Assembly (NCBI GenBank): GCA_045531335.1
Contig: JAZSDU010000028.1
Span: 1 to 18,819 of the forward strand
Reading direction: 5' to 3'
DNA from: CAG-452 sp045531335
Lineage (GTDB): Bacteria > Bacillota > Clostridia > TANB77 > CAG-508
DNA: 18,819 bases
Shown piece by piece: positions 1-7,948 of this stretch. A model generated the notes under the pieces. That model did no database searches. It was not told the DNA's origin and saw only the letters and a list, made by a program, of their open reading frames with translations. Both the position numbers and the translations under genes were made by a program. The first letter of the stretch is position 1; each line of letters starts with the position of its first letter.

Positions 1-1
1 T

Positions 2-172
2 AAAAATTCAGTAGATAATAAAATATTAAAAACCCTATTTTCAGATTTTAACATTTTAGAAAAAATAAAATTAAATAATAAATTTGATTTAATAATAAAT
101 AATAATTTAAAAATAATAGATAAAAAAATTAAAAAGAAATTTGAAAAAATAAAAGAGAAATGTGCTTTATAA
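2..172 (+). CDS. 3' end of an unrecognised gene (partial)
   Basis: An open frame enters from the left edge and stops at TAA 170-172. The 56 visible residues are dominated by Lys, Asn, Ile and Leu and end in a Lys-rich, probably helical stretch. No family is recognisable. It ends just before the AGGAGG site of the next gene, so the two are probably co-transcribed. In such AT-rich DNA a 56-codon open frame could arise by chance; the tight spacing to the next ribosome binding site is the main support. Confidence 0.5.
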   Translation, partial: KNSVDNKILKTLFSDFNILEKIKLNNKFDLIINNNLKIIDKKIKKKFEKIKEKCAL

Positions 173-185
173 AGGAGGTAATTTT

Positions 186-917
186 ATGAGTAACGCATTA
201 GCAATAAATAATAATATCAATTTAGAAAATAATAATTCAAATAATGTATCATTAGATGAACAAAAATCTTTTTTAGAAACTAATCTAGGACAAGTAATTA
301 ATGGAGGAGTAGATTTAGGATTAAAAGCTCTTCTTCCAGATATAATTGAAGATGAAATAATAGAAATAAAAGACAGCATAATTACAGATGGATTTTATGC
401 AGGAGTAAAAACAGCAATAGATAATGTTGTAGATATGGGAAAAGGTGTTTTAGGAATATTTACTGGAAAGTTTGATAATTTATCACAAGTAAAAAGTGTA
501 ATAAAGGATGGAGGTTTAATTGATTCTATTTCAGATGTATTAGATTGGGGAATTAATAAATCTCAAAAAAATGGTTTAATAGATAAAAAAACAGCAAATT
601 TAATAGATAAAGGAAAAGATGCTATTTTAAATACAGTAAACAATGGAATAGAAAATAATTTAACATCTCAAATGGAATCTGTAGAAAAAATAGATAAATA
701 CATATCAAATTGGAGTAAGTATTATGAGAATAAAGATTTAAAAAACATGGATAAACAATATAAAAAAATAGAAAAAGAATTACAAAACATAATGCCATTA
801 GAAAATGTAATTACAAAAGCAAGACAATTAGAAAACTTGCATCAATTAATTAAAAATAAAGGTGGGGATTTTAATCTTACACAAGAAGAATTAGAACTTG
901 CAAATAAGCTTATTTAA
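186..917 (+). CDS. hypothetical protein, 243 aa, helical
   Basis: Start chosen at ATG 186 because a perfect AGGAGG (173-178) lies 7 bases upstream; an in-frame GTG at 162 would place the ribosome binding site inside the gene. The protein has an Asn-rich N-terminus (residues about 7-20), then a middle region with alternating small hydrophobic and Gly residues (about 35-120, including 'GKGVLGIFTGKFDN') that could contact a membrane. A charged, coiled-coil-like C-terminal half (about 150-243) follows. There is no clear signal peptide or full transmembrane segment. I do not recognise the family. It sits 13 bases after an upstream frame and before a separately promoted DUF4160/DUF2442 pair, which gives no functional hint. 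Its codon use matches gyrA and ileS in AT bias. Confidence 0.8.
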   Translation: MSNALAINNNINLENNNSNNVSLDEQKSFLETNLGQVINGGVDLGLKALLPDIIEDEIIEIKDSIITDGFYAGVKTAIDNVVDMGKGVLGIFTGKFDNLSQVKSVIKDGGLIDSISDVLDWGINKSQKNGLIDKKTANLIDKGKDAILNTVNNGIENNLTSQMESVEKIDKYISNWSKYYENKDLKNMDKQYKKIEKELQNIMPLENVITKARQLENLHQLIKNKGGDFNLTQEELELANKLI

Positions 918-919
918 TA

Positions 920-948
920 TTGCCAAAAAAGGAAAAAAGAAATATAAT
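920..948 (+). promoter_or_regulatory. sigma-A-type promoter for the DUF4160-DUF2442 pair
   Basis: TTGCCA (920-925) and a perfect TATAAT (943-948) are separated by exactly 17 bases. The predicted start near 955 lies about 11 bases before the DUF4160 ATG, so the leader is very short. The -35 box starts just after the preceding stop codon. Confidence 0.6.
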
Positions 949-965
949 AAGAAAGAAGGAAAAAT

Positions 966-1220
966 ATGCCAGAAATATCAAGATTTTATGGAATAATAAT
1001 AAAAATGTATTTTCTAGCAAGCGAGCATAATCCACCACATATTCATGCAATTTATAATAAAAGTATAGCGGTAATAGATATACAAACGTTAGAAGTAATA
1101 GAAGGAGAAATACCAAAAAGAGCATTAAGATTAGTTAAAGAATGGGTTTTTATTCATAAAAATGAGATTAAAAACATATGGGAAACTCAACAGTTTAAGA
1201 AAATAGAACCATTAAATTAA
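966..1220 (+). CDS. DUF4160 domain protein
   Basis: An 84-residue protein matching the compact DUF4160 pattern: an N-terminal 'PEISRFYGIIIKMY' strand pair, the hallmark 'HNPPHIHA' (about residues 20-27), then a strand-turn-strand with 'GEIPKRAL' and a helix ending 'HKNEIKNIWE'. The biochemical role of DUF4160 is not established. It is commonly encoded next to DUF2442, as here, and the pair is often suspected to be toxin-antitoxin-like. ATG 966 has an AGAAGGA ribosome binding site at about 954-960. The DUF2442 gene follows after 21 bases, consistent with a bicistronic unit. Family assignment is confident; function is unknown. Confidence 0.88.
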   Translation: MPEISRFYGIIIKMYFLASEHNPPHIHAIYNKSIAVIDIQTLEVIEGEIPKRALRLVKEWVFIHKNEIKNIWETQQFKKIEPLN

Positions 1221-1241
1221 TTTAATAAAGGGGGCAACAAT

Positions 1242-1490
1242 ATGAAATTTCATACAATTAAAGATATTAAACCATTAGAAAATATGATTTTAGAAGCTGT
1301 GTTTTCGAATGGAGAAACAAAAAAATATGATATGAAAAATTTAATAAAAAAATATGATATGTTTAAAGAATTAGAAAATAAAGAATTATTTGATAAAGTA
1401 AAAGTTGATATTGGCGGCTATGGCATTATGTGGAATGATAAATTAGATTTATCAAGTGAAGAGATTTGGAAAAATGGAGAAACAATATAA
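1242..1490 (+). CDS. DUF2442 domain protein
   Basis: An 82-residue protein with the DUF2442 layout: a start of the 'I..IKPL' type, a strand 'ILEAVFSNGETKKYDM', a helix with 'FKELENKELFDKVKV', and the end signature 'YGIMWNDKLDLSSEEIW'. It follows the DUF4160 gene closely and has a strong GGGGG-type ribosome binding site (about 1230-1234). Function is unproven; DUF2442 proteins are small DNA-binding or antitoxin-like candidates found beside DUF4160. A second, unpaired DUF2442 gene lies on the other strand at 10171-10407. The gene ends before a bidirectional terminator. Confidence 0.88.
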   Translation: MKFHTIKDIKPLENMILEAVFSNGETKKYDMKNLIKKYDMFKELENKELFDKVKVDIGGYGIMWNDKLDLSSEEIWKNGETI

Positions 1491-1560
1491 TAATATATTT
1501 ATTAAAGGTATTAAAATAAAAAGGCGAAAATATTAATTTTTGAAACAAATTTTTTAAATA

Positions 1561-1588
1561 AAAACAGCTATGCAAGTAGCTGTTTTTT
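1561..1588. terminator. bidirectional intrinsic terminator
   Basis: The arms AAAACAGCTA (1561-1570) and TAGCTGTTTT (1577-1586) pair across a 6-base loop and run into T residues. Read on the minus strand the same hairpin is followed by TTTTTATTT. It separates the convergent DUF2442 and 67-residue genes. Confidence 0.85.
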
Positions 1589-1609
1589 GTGGCCAAAAGC
1601 CTAATTATC

Positions 1610-1813
1610 CTAATTTATCAATATGCACTGTGCTATAATGACACTTTTAGCATTTGATGATAAAACAAAGGGAGCACCATTTACCGAAGCTGTTTTTCCT
1701 GATTTACTTACTTCATCTAATAAAGAATTTACTTTGCTCTCCAAATCAAGTGAAGCAGTACTTGCGGAAGCAGCTTCTCCTGTGATGATTTTGTAACTTT
1801 TTTCTTTTTCCAT
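1610..1813 (-). CDS. hypothetical small protein, 67 aa
   Basis: The start is set at the ATG at 1813 because AGGAGA (plus-strand TCTCCT, 1820-1825) lies 6 bases upstream. A longer frame starting at 1870 lacks a ribosome binding site and would add a low-quality AT-driven extension. The peptide has a basic start (MEKEKSYKI), a Ser/Ala-rich segment (about 14-25), a predicted helix ('LESKVNSLLDEVSKS'), and an Ala/Val/Ile-rich end. No family is recognised. A good promoter (1903-1931, minus strand) and the convergent terminator make this a self-contained unit, which supports a real gene. It is divergent from gyrA. Confidence 0.65.
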   Translation of the reverse strand: MEKEKSYKIITGEAASASTASLDLESKVNSLLDEVSKSGKTASVNGAPFVLSSNAKSVIIAQCILIN

Positions 1814-1902
1814 AGTACATCTCCTATTGTAATATATAATAAATTTAAATAAAAATTTATATTTTTCCATCTTGCACTAGAAAAATAAAGATTTAGGTTT
1901 TT

Positions 1903-1931
1903 ATTATACAATAATTTTATGTAAAATGCAA
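1903..1931 (-). promoter_or_regulatory. promoter for the 67-aa gene
   Basis: On the minus strand TTGCAT (plus 1926-1931) and TATAAT (plus 1903-1908) are 17 bases apart. Transcription would start near 1896, giving a leader of about 80 bases before the ATG at 1813. Confidence 0.6.
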
Positions 1932-1997
1932 CATTTAAATTTATGTATAAATTTGTGCAGAATGTACATTTCCGTATGGTTTTTTTACGTTTTTTTC

Positions 1998-2026
1998 TTG
2001 CATATTGAAGTTTGTTCATATATAAT
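1998..2026 (+). promoter_or_regulatory. gyrA promoter
   Basis: TTGCAT (1998-2003) and TATAAT (2021-2026) have a 17-base spacer, about 40 bases ahead of the gyrA ATG. The -35 sequence is identical to that of the divergent small-gene promoter. Confidence 0.7.
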
Positions 2027-2066
2027 ATGAGAAGATGAAATAATAGATGAAAAGAGGTTTAAAATA

Positions 2067-4502
2067 ATGGATAAGGCAGAAGAAAATATTATACAAAGAG
2101 ATATTGAAAACGAGATGAAAACAGCATATATAGATTATGCTATGAGTGTTATAGTTGCACGTGCTCTTCCAGATGTTAGAGATGGTATGAAACCAGTTCA
2201 TAGAAGAATTTTATATACAATGCATGAAGATGGGTTTACACCAGATAAAGCATATAGAAAGTGTGCTACAACTGTTGGTGACGTTTTAGGTAGATACCAT
2301 CCACATGGTGATGCATCTGTTTATGACGCATTAGTTAGAATGGCACAAGATTTCTCATTAAGATATATGATGGTAGATGGTCATGGTAACTTTGGTTCTA
2401 TAGATGGTGATCCACCAGCTGCATATCGTTACACAGAAGCTAGAATGTCAAAAATAGCTGTAAATATGCTTGCAGATATAGAAAAAGATACTGTAGATTT
2501 TATGCCTAACTTTGATGATAGATTACAAGAACCTGTAGTTCTTCCTGCAAAAATACCAGCACTTCTTGCAAATGGATCATCTGGTATCGCAGTAGGTATG
2601 GCTACAAATATTCCACCACACAACTTATGTGAGTTAATAGATGGAATAGTAAAAATAATAGATGAGGATGAAGTTACAGATGAAGATTTAATGACAGTTA
2701 TAAAAGGACCAGATTTTCCAACAGGTGCAACAATTTTAGGAAGAGAAGGTATTAAACAAGCATATACTACTGGTAGAGGAAAAATTACTTTAAGAGCAGA
2801 AGCAGAAATAGAAGAAATGAGTGGAAACAAACAAAGAATAATAGTTTCTTCACTTCCATACCAAGTAAATAAAGCAAAATTAATCGAACATATTGCTGAA
2901 TTAGTAAAAGAAAAAAGAATTGAAGGAATATCAGCAATAAGAGATGAATCAGACAGAGAAGAAAAAGTAAGAATAGTTATAGAATTAAAAAGAGATGCAA
3001 ATGCTCAAGTTGTTTTAAACCAATTATATAAAAATACGCAAATGCAAGATACATTTGGAATTATAATGCTTGCATTAGTAGATGGACAGCCTCAAATATT
3101 AACATTAAGAGCATGCCTAGATCATTATATAGATCATAGAAAAGTAGTAGTTTTAAGAAGAACAAAATTTGAACTTGATAAAGCAGAAGCAAGAGCTCAT
3201 ATATTAGAAGGTTTAAAAATAGCATTAGATAATATTGATGAAGTAATCAATATTATTAGATCAGCTTATGATGATGCTAAAGAAAGATTAATGGAAAGAT
3301 TTGGACTATCTGATATACAAGCACAAGCAATACTTGATATGAGATTAAAAACATTATCAGGATTACAAAGAGAAAAAATAGAAGAAGAATATAGACAATT
3401 AATGGAATTAATTGCTCACTTAAAAGAAATTTTATCAAGTGAAACATTAGTATATGGAATTATCAAAGAAGAATTATTAGAAATTAAAGAAAAATTCGGA
3501 GATGATAGAAAAACAAAAATAGTTGCAGCAGAAGGCGAAATTGATATAGAAGATTTAATTAAAGAAGAACAAACAGTAATTGCTTTAACACATTTCGGAT
3601 ATATCAAAAGAATGCCAATTAATACATATAGAAGCCAAAAAAGAGGTGGAAAAGGTATTACAGGTATGGCAACAAGAGAAGAAGACTTTGTTAAACAAAT
3701 ATTTACAGCTTCTACTCATGACACAATATTATTCTTTAGTAATAAAGGCAAATTATATAAATTAAGAGGATATGAAGTTCCAGAAGCAGGAAGAACAGCT
3801 AGAGGAACAGCTATTGTTAATTTATTAAGCCTAGATGCTGGAGAAAAAATATCTGCAATAATTCCAATTCAAAACTTTGCAGAAGGTAAATACTTATTAT
3901 TTGCAACAAGAGATGGAATTATAAAGAAAACAGCACTTACAGAATATAATTCTGCAAGAAAAACAGGACTTCTTTCAATAACATTAAAAGGTGAAGATGA
4001 ATTAATAGATGTTAGATTAACAGATGGAGAAGATAACATCGTATTAGTTACAAGAAAAGGACTTGCAATTACATTTGGTGAAAAAGATGTAAGACCTATG
4101 GGAAGAGTATCACAAGGTGTTATTGGAATTAGATTAAATAAAGATGATTATGTTATAGGAATGGAATCAATAGTTTCTGGAAGCAAATCAACATTACTTG
4201 CAATAACAGAAAATGGATTTGGAAAAAGAACAGAATTAGAGGAATACAGAGTTCAAACTAGAGGTGGAAAAGGTGTAATTACATATAAAATAACACCAAA
4301 AACTGGAGATATAGTAGGAATTAGAATTGTTGAAGATAGTGATGATGTAATGTTAATTACAGACACAGGAACAATAATAAGACTTAACGTATCAGACATA
4401 AGTGTACTTGGAAGATCAACACAAGGTGTTACTCTAATGAGAACAAATGAAGGAAAAGTAGTAAGTATAGAAAAAGTTCCAGAACAAGAGGAAGAAGAGT
4501 AA
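2067..4502 (+). CDS. gyrA: DNA gyrase subunit A
   Basis: GyrA is the DNA-breaking/rejoining subunit of the ATP-dependent A2B2 enzyme that introduces negative supercoils. The 811-residue length is normal. The N-terminal domain carries 'YAMSVIVARALPDVRDGMKP' and the catalytic tyrosine at Tyr122 within 'AAYRYTEAR', the same number as in E. coli. The DNA gate, tower and coiled-coil gate follow, and the C-terminal beta-pinwheel begins around residue 505. The GyrA box is QKRGGKG at residues 524-530, which favours GyrA over ParC. The tail is acidic (EQEEEE). In the quinolone-resistance-determining region the residue equivalent to E. coli Ser83 is Ala83, followed by Ser84; Asp87 is present. ATG 2067 is preceded by AAGAGGT (2052-2058). 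gyrB is not adjacent. Confidence 0.97.
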   Translation: MDKAEENIIQRDIENEMKTAYIDYAMSVIVARALPDVRDGMKPVHRRILYTMHEDGFTPDKAYRKCATTVGDVLGRYHPHGDASVYDALVRMAQDFSLRYMMVDGHGNFGSIDGDPPAAYRYTEARMSKIAVNMLADIEKDTVDFMPNFDDRLQEPVVLPAKIPALLANGSSGIAVGMATNIPPHNLCELIDGIVKIIDEDEVTDEDLMTVIKGPDFPTGATILGREGIKQAYTTGRGKITLRAEAEIEEMSGNKQRIIVSSLPYQVNKAKLIEHIAELVKEKRIEGISAIRDESDREEKVRIVIELKRDANAQVVLNQLYKNTQMQDTFGIIMLALVDGQPQILTLRACLDHYIDHRKVVVLRRTKFELDKAEARAHILEGLKIALDNIDEVINIIRSAYDDAKERLMERFGLSDIQAQAILDMRLKTLSGLQREKIEEEYRQLMELIAHLKEILSSETLVYGIIKEELLEIKEKFGDDRKTKIVAAEGEIDIEDLIKEEQTVIALTHFGYIKRMPINTYRSQKRGGKGITGMATREEDFVKQIFTASTHDTILFFSNKGKLYKLRGYEVPEAGRTARGTAIVNLLSLDAGEKISAIIPIQNFAEGKYLLFATRDGIIKKTALTEYNSARKTGLLSITLKGEDELIDVRLTDGEDNIVLVTRKGLAITFGEKDVRPMGRVSQGVIGIRLNKDDYVIGMESIVSGSKSTLLAITENGFGKRTELEEYRVQTRGGKGVITYKITPKTGDIVGIRIVEDSDDVMLITDTGTIIRLNVSDISVLGRSTQGVTLMRTNEGKVVSIEKVPEQEEEE

Positions 4503-4514
4503 ACGAGTTTGAAG

Positions 4515-4537
4515 GGGCAGATTTAAAATCTGCCCCA
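4515..4537. repeat. small GC-rich hairpin after gyrA
   Basis: GGGGCAGATT (4515-4524) and AATCTGCCCC (4528-4537) form a perfect 10-bp stem with a 3-base loop. No T-run follows in either direction, so it is not a standard terminator, though it may act as a 3' stabiliser for gyrA mRNA. It resembles the arms of the dispersed TGTAGGGG hairpins. Confidence 0.6.
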
Positions 4538-4554
4538 AAGTTATGCCAAAAGAT

Positions 4555-4627
4555 GTAGGGGCGGAACTCCGTGTCCGCCCGAAAAGAATATAAATGAGCG
4601 GGCAGACAGAGTCGTCTGCCCCTACAA
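4555..4627. repeat. 73-bp double-hairpin repeat (TGTAGGGG family)
   Basis: The element begins TGTAGGGGCGGA and ends TCTGCCCCTACA, so its ends are inverted repeats. Each half also folds alone: GGGGCGGA...TCCGCCC on the left, GGGCAGAC...GTCTGCCC on the right, with about 17 AT-rich bases between. The length and plan equal the copy at 12135-12207. It looks like a miniature mobile or REP-type element with no coding capacity. Confidence 0.8.
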
Positions 4628-4655
4628 TAAAATATTAAAAAAACCTACGGAAGTA

Positions 4656-4684
4656 TTGATTTTAGAAAAAAAGTGTGATAATAT
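4656..4684 (+). promoter_or_regulatory. promoter of the ileS T-box transcript
   Basis: TTGATT (4656-4661), a 17-base spacer and TAATAT (4679-4684), with an extended TGA just before the -10. The predicted start near 4691 lies upstream of the T-box stem I. Confidence 0.55.
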
Positions 4685-4817
4685 TTTGTTCATAATATTA
4701 AAAACAAAGAAAAGGACAAGACAAATAAAGTAAAACTAACAGAGAGCTAGATGTATGCTGAAATTCTAGTAAGATAATAATTTGTTTGTTATCACCTTGG
4801 AGTTGCTTGGATGAAAA

Positions 4818-4845
4818 TGTAGGGGCGGACGACCCTGTCCGCCCG
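4818..4845. repeat. single TGTAGGGG-family hairpin inside the T-box
   Basis: A 28-base unit starting TGTAGGGGCGGACG and ending TGTCCGCCCG, which folds as GGGCGGAC...GTCCGCCC. It matches the left half of the 73-bp units at 4555 and 12135. It occupies the stem II/III part of the ileS T-box leader. Confidence 0.8.
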
Positions 4846-4941
4846 TAATAATAGTTCAAGTCGTAAATCTGCGTTAAAGATAAATAAGATGTATAAATTT
4901 GTTTAATATTTAAAATTTATATAAATTAGGTGGTACCGCGT

Positions 4942-4975
4942 AAAAACACGCCCTATGTAAATAGGGCGTGTTTTT
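4942..4975 (+). terminator. T-box regulated terminator
   Basis: AAAACACGCCCTAT (about 4943-4956) pairs with ATAGGGCGTGTTTT (4961-4974) over a GTAA loop, followed by T residues. It lies directly after the T-box motif and would form when tRNA-Ile is charged. Confidence 0.9.
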
Positions 4976-5089
4976 AATTAAAAATGAAGAATGAAGATAA
5001 GAGTAGCTGTTAGCGAAAGCAAAGCTTGAGCATTACAGATATCTTATGCAAAGCAGTGAAGAATACCACAGGAGAAAGGGGAATTATAT

Positions 5090-7870
5090 ATGTGCGAAAA
5101 TTGCGAGAAAAAAGATTATGGAAAAACACTTAATCTACCAAAAACAGATTTTCCAATGAGAGGAAACTTACCAGAAAGAGAGCCAGATATTGAAAAAGAA
5201 ATTTTTAATAATGACTTATATGAGAAAATATTAGAAAAAAACAAAGGTCATGAAAGTTTTGTATTACATGATGGACCTCCATATGCAAATGGTGAAATTC
5301 ATATAGGACATGCTTTAAATAAAATATTAAAAGATACTATTGTTAGATATAAAGCATTAAAAGGATATTATACTCCATATGTACCGGGATTTGATACACA
5401 TGGTATGCCAACAGAGAAAAAAGCTATTGAAAAATTAGGACTAGATAGAGATAAAATTCCAGTATCACAATTTAGAGATACATGTTTAGAATTTACAAGA
5501 AATTATAAAGATAAACAAATAGAAGGATTTAAAAGAATTGGTGCTATAGGAGATTGGAAAGATCCATATATCACATACGAACCACGTTCAGAAGCAAGAC
5601 AACTTGGTGTATTTTATGATATGTACAAAAATGGATATTTATATAAAGGTTTAAAACCTGTTTATTGGTGTACAGATTGTGAAACAGCTCTAGCAGAAGC
5701 TGAAATTGAATATCAAGATGTAGATACGATGTCTATATTTGTTAAATTCCCAGTTGTTGATAGCAAAGAAAAATTTGATATAAAAGATACATACTTTGTA
5801 ATTTGGACAACTACACCATGGACACTTCCTGGTAACGTAGGAATAACAATTGGTGGAGAATTTGAATATTCAATAGTTGAAACAGGAAATGAAAAATTAA
5901 TAATGGCTACAGAGTTAGTTGAAAGTGTAATGAAAGAAGCTGGAATAGAAGAATATAAAACAGTTCAAACATTATCAGGTGTAGAATTAGAAGGAGTTCT
6001 TTGTAAACACCCATTCCTAGATAGAGAGTCAAGAGTAGTTCTTGGAAGTGATGATACAATCGTTGTAGAATTAGGAACAGGTACAGGTGCTGTTCATACT
6101 GCACCAGGTTATGGTAAAGAAGACTACTTGTGCGGATTAAAAAACGGATTAGAAATAGTTGTAACAGTCGATGGAAAAGGATATCAAACAGAAGGTGCTG
6201 GAATTTTTGCAGGACTTAAATATGATGAATCTAACGACAAAATAATAGAATGGTTAGAAGAAAATAAATATTTATTACAAAAACAAAAATTAAATCACTC
6301 TTATCCACATTGTTGGAGATGTAAAAATCCAATTATATTCAGAGCCACAGAGCAATGGTTCTGCTCAGTAGATAAATTTAAAGATGAAGCAGTTAAAGCT
6401 TCAGAAGGAGTAAAATGGATTCCTTCTTGGGGAGCAGATAGAATGTCTAACATGATAAGAGAAAGAGCAGATTGGTGTATATCAAGACAACGTACTTGGG
6501 GAGTTCCACTTCCAATATACTACTGCGAAGAATGTGGACATGAATATGTAACAGAAGAATCTATAGAAAAATTAAAAGAAACATTTAAAGAAAAAGGTTC
6601 AAATGCTTGGTGGGATTTAACTGCAAAAGAATTGATGCCAGAAAATTCTAAATGTGCTAAATGTGGATGCACAGAATTTGTAAAAGAAAAAGATATTATG
6701 GATGTATGGTTCGATTCAGGTTCTACACATCAAAGCGTATTAGTAGATAGAGGTCTTCCATATCCAGCAGATTTATACCTAGAAGGTGCAGACCAATACA
6801 GAGGATGGTTCCAATCATCATTATTAACATCTGTTGCAACAAATGGAATTGCGCCATACAAACAAGTTTTAACACATGGATGGACAGTTGATGGACAAGG
6901 TAAAAAAATGTCTAAGAGCTTAGGAAATGGAATAAGCCCACAAGAAGTTATAAAAGAATATGGTGCAGATATATTAAGACTTTGGGTTCTTTCATCAGAC
7001 TATCAATCAGATGTAAGCTTATCTAAAGATATATTAAAACAAATAACAGAAGTTTATAGAAAAATGAGAAATACAGCAAGATATATCTTAGGAAATACAT
7101 CAGACTTTAACCCAGATACAGACATGGTAGAATACAAAGACTTAGAAGAAATAGATAAATATGCATTATTAAAATTAAATGACTTGGTTAAAAAATGTAC
7201 AGAAAGTTATGATAGATATGATTTCCACGAAGCATATCAAGCAATAAATGTATTCTGTGTTACAGATATGAGTAGTTTCTACTTAGATATAATAAAAGAT
7301 AGATTATACAGCTCAAAAGTAGATGCTAAAGAAAGAAGAGCAGCTCAAACAACAATGTACTTAATATTAAATTCATTAGTTAAAATGCTTGCACCACTTA
7401 CATGTTTTACAGCAGAAGAAATATGGAAATATATGCCTAAAGCTAAAAATGCAGATGTAGAAAGTGTAATGCTTACAGATTATCCAACTGTTAATGAAGA
7501 ATATGAAAATGAAGAATTAAGAACAAAATGGGAAAAAATAGTTGACATTAAAGAAATAGTTTCTAAGAAATTAGAAGAAGCAAGAAGTGAAAAAGTAATA
7601 GGACATTCATTAAATGCAAAAGTTACACTTTATGCAGAAGGTGATTTATATAACTTTATAAAAGATAATCTAAAACTATTACAAAGTGTATTTATAACAT
7701 CTGGAGTAGAAGTAGAAGAAAATCAAAGATCAGCAGAAGTAAAATTAGGTGTTAAAGTAGAACAAGCAGAAGGTGAAAAATGTGAAAGATGCTGGATGTT
7801 CTCAAATACAGTAGGAGAAGATAAAGAAAATCCAACAATTTGTCATAGATGTTCAGAAGTTTTAAAATAA
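5090..7870 (+). CDS. ileS: isoleucyl-tRNA synthetase
   Basis: Class I enzyme that charges tRNA-Ile with isoleucine; cytoplasmic. The 926-residue length is typical of the bacterial type. HIGH is at residues 71-74, the tryptophan-rich entry to the CP1 editing domain ('FVIWTTTPWTLPGNVGI') lies around 235-252, and KMSKS is at 606-610. An anticodon-binding domain follows, with a C-terminal zinc knuckle Cys898/Cys901 and Cys918/Cys921. A second Cys-rich cluster (CEEC...CAKCGC) lies within the CP insertion at about 480-530. The N-terminus MCENCEKK carries an extra CxxC before the usual 'KTLNLPKTDFPMRGNLP' start. ATG 5090 is supported by AAAGGGG about 8 bases upstream. Expression is governed by the T-box leader. 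Confidence 0.97.
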   Translation: MCENCEKKDYGKTLNLPKTDFPMRGNLPEREPDIEKEIFNNDLYEKILEKNKGHESFVLHDGPPYANGEIHIGHALNKILKDTIVRYKALKGYYTPYVPGFDTHGMPTEKKAIEKLGLDRDKIPVSQFRDTCLEFTRNYKDKQIEGFKRIGAIGDWKDPYITYEPRSEARQLGVFYDMYKNGYLYKGLKPVYWCTDCETALAEAEIEYQDVDTMSIFVKFPVVDSKEKFDIKDTYFVIWTTTPWTLPGNVGITIGGEFEYSIVETGNEKLIMATELVESVMKEAGIEEYKTVQTLSGVELEGVLCKHPFLDRESRVVLGSDDTIVVELGTGTGAVHTAPGYGKEDYLCGLKNGLEIVVTVDGKGYQTEGAGIFAGLKYDESNDKIIEWLEENKYLLQKQKLNHSYPHCWRCKNPIIFRATEQWFCSVDKFKDEAVKASEGVKWIPSWGADRMSNMIRERADWCISRQRTWGVPLPIYYCEECGHEYVTEESIEKLKETFKEKGSNAWWDLTAKELMPENSKCAKCGCTEFVKEKDIMDVWFDSGSTHQSVLVDRGLPYPADLYLEGADQYRGWFQSSLLTSVATNGIAPYKQVLTHGWTVDGQGKKMSKSLGNGISPQEVIKEYGADILRLWVLSSDYQSDVSLSKDILKQITEVYRKMRNTARYILGNTSDFNPDTDMVEYKDLEEIDKYALLKLNDLVKKCTESYDRYDFHEAYQAINVFCVTDMSSFYLDIIKDRLYSSKVDAKERRAAQTTMYLILNSLVKMLAPLTCFTAEEIWKYMPKAKNADVESVMLTDYPTVNEEYENEELRTKWEKIVDIKEIVSKKLEEARSEKVIGHSLNAKVTLYAEGDLYNFIKDNLKLLQSVFITSGVEVEENQRSAEVKLGVKVEQAEGEKCERCWMFSNTVGEDKENPTICHRCSEVLK

Positions 7871-7948
7871 AATAGACTAAAGGGGACAGACCCCAATAGT
7901 CTACAAAAAAATAGACTATTGGGGTCTGTCCCCTTTAGTCTATTTTTT
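7871..7948. repeat. perfect 33-bp inverted repeat between ileS and dnaI, probable bidirectional terminator
   Basis: The arms 7871-7903 and 7912-7944 are exact reverse complements (AATAGACTAAAGGGGACAGA... on the left), joined by an 8-base A-rich loop and followed by T residues to 7948. It can terminate ileS and, less clearly, the convergent dnaI. The core GGGGACAGACCCC resembles the GGGACAGTCCC core at 9066-9123. The stop codon of the dnaI gene (TAG, 7942-7940) lies inside the right arm. Confidence 0.85.

Larger units (their letters stand above)
4691..4975 (+). promoter_or_regulatory. T-box leader controlling ileS (isoleucine specifier)
   Basis: The invariant T-box sequence AGGTGGTACCGCG is present at 4928-4940, immediately before an intrinsic terminator. 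Upstream, a stem-I-like region (about 4735-4815) ends with ATC-ACC-TTGGAG. The ATC at 4791-4793 sits where the specifier codon is expected and would read tRNA-Ile. Uncharged tRNA-Ile would pair with the specifier and with the T-box bulge, stabilising the antiterminator and allowing ileS transcription. The unusual feature is a GC-rich dispersed repeat (4818-4845) lying between stem I and the antiterminator. Exact stem boundaries are estimates. Confidence 0.9.

Noticed and set aside
162..185. GTG start extending the 243-aa gene upstream by 8 residues
   Set aside because: It would overlap the preceding frame and bury the perfect AGGAGG that serves ATG 186.
1729..2019. Open frame on the minus strand upstream of the 67-aa gene
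   Set aside because: It overlaps both promoters, has no ribosome binding site, and its product is low-complexity AT-driven sequence.
2429..2830. Long minus-strand frame inside gyrA
   Set aside because: It is the antisense shadow of a conserved, intact gyrA domain.
4555..4845. CRISPR-like array from the repeated GC-rich blocks
   Set aside because: Units are palindromic, of unequal sequence and irregular spacing, and no cas genes are present.
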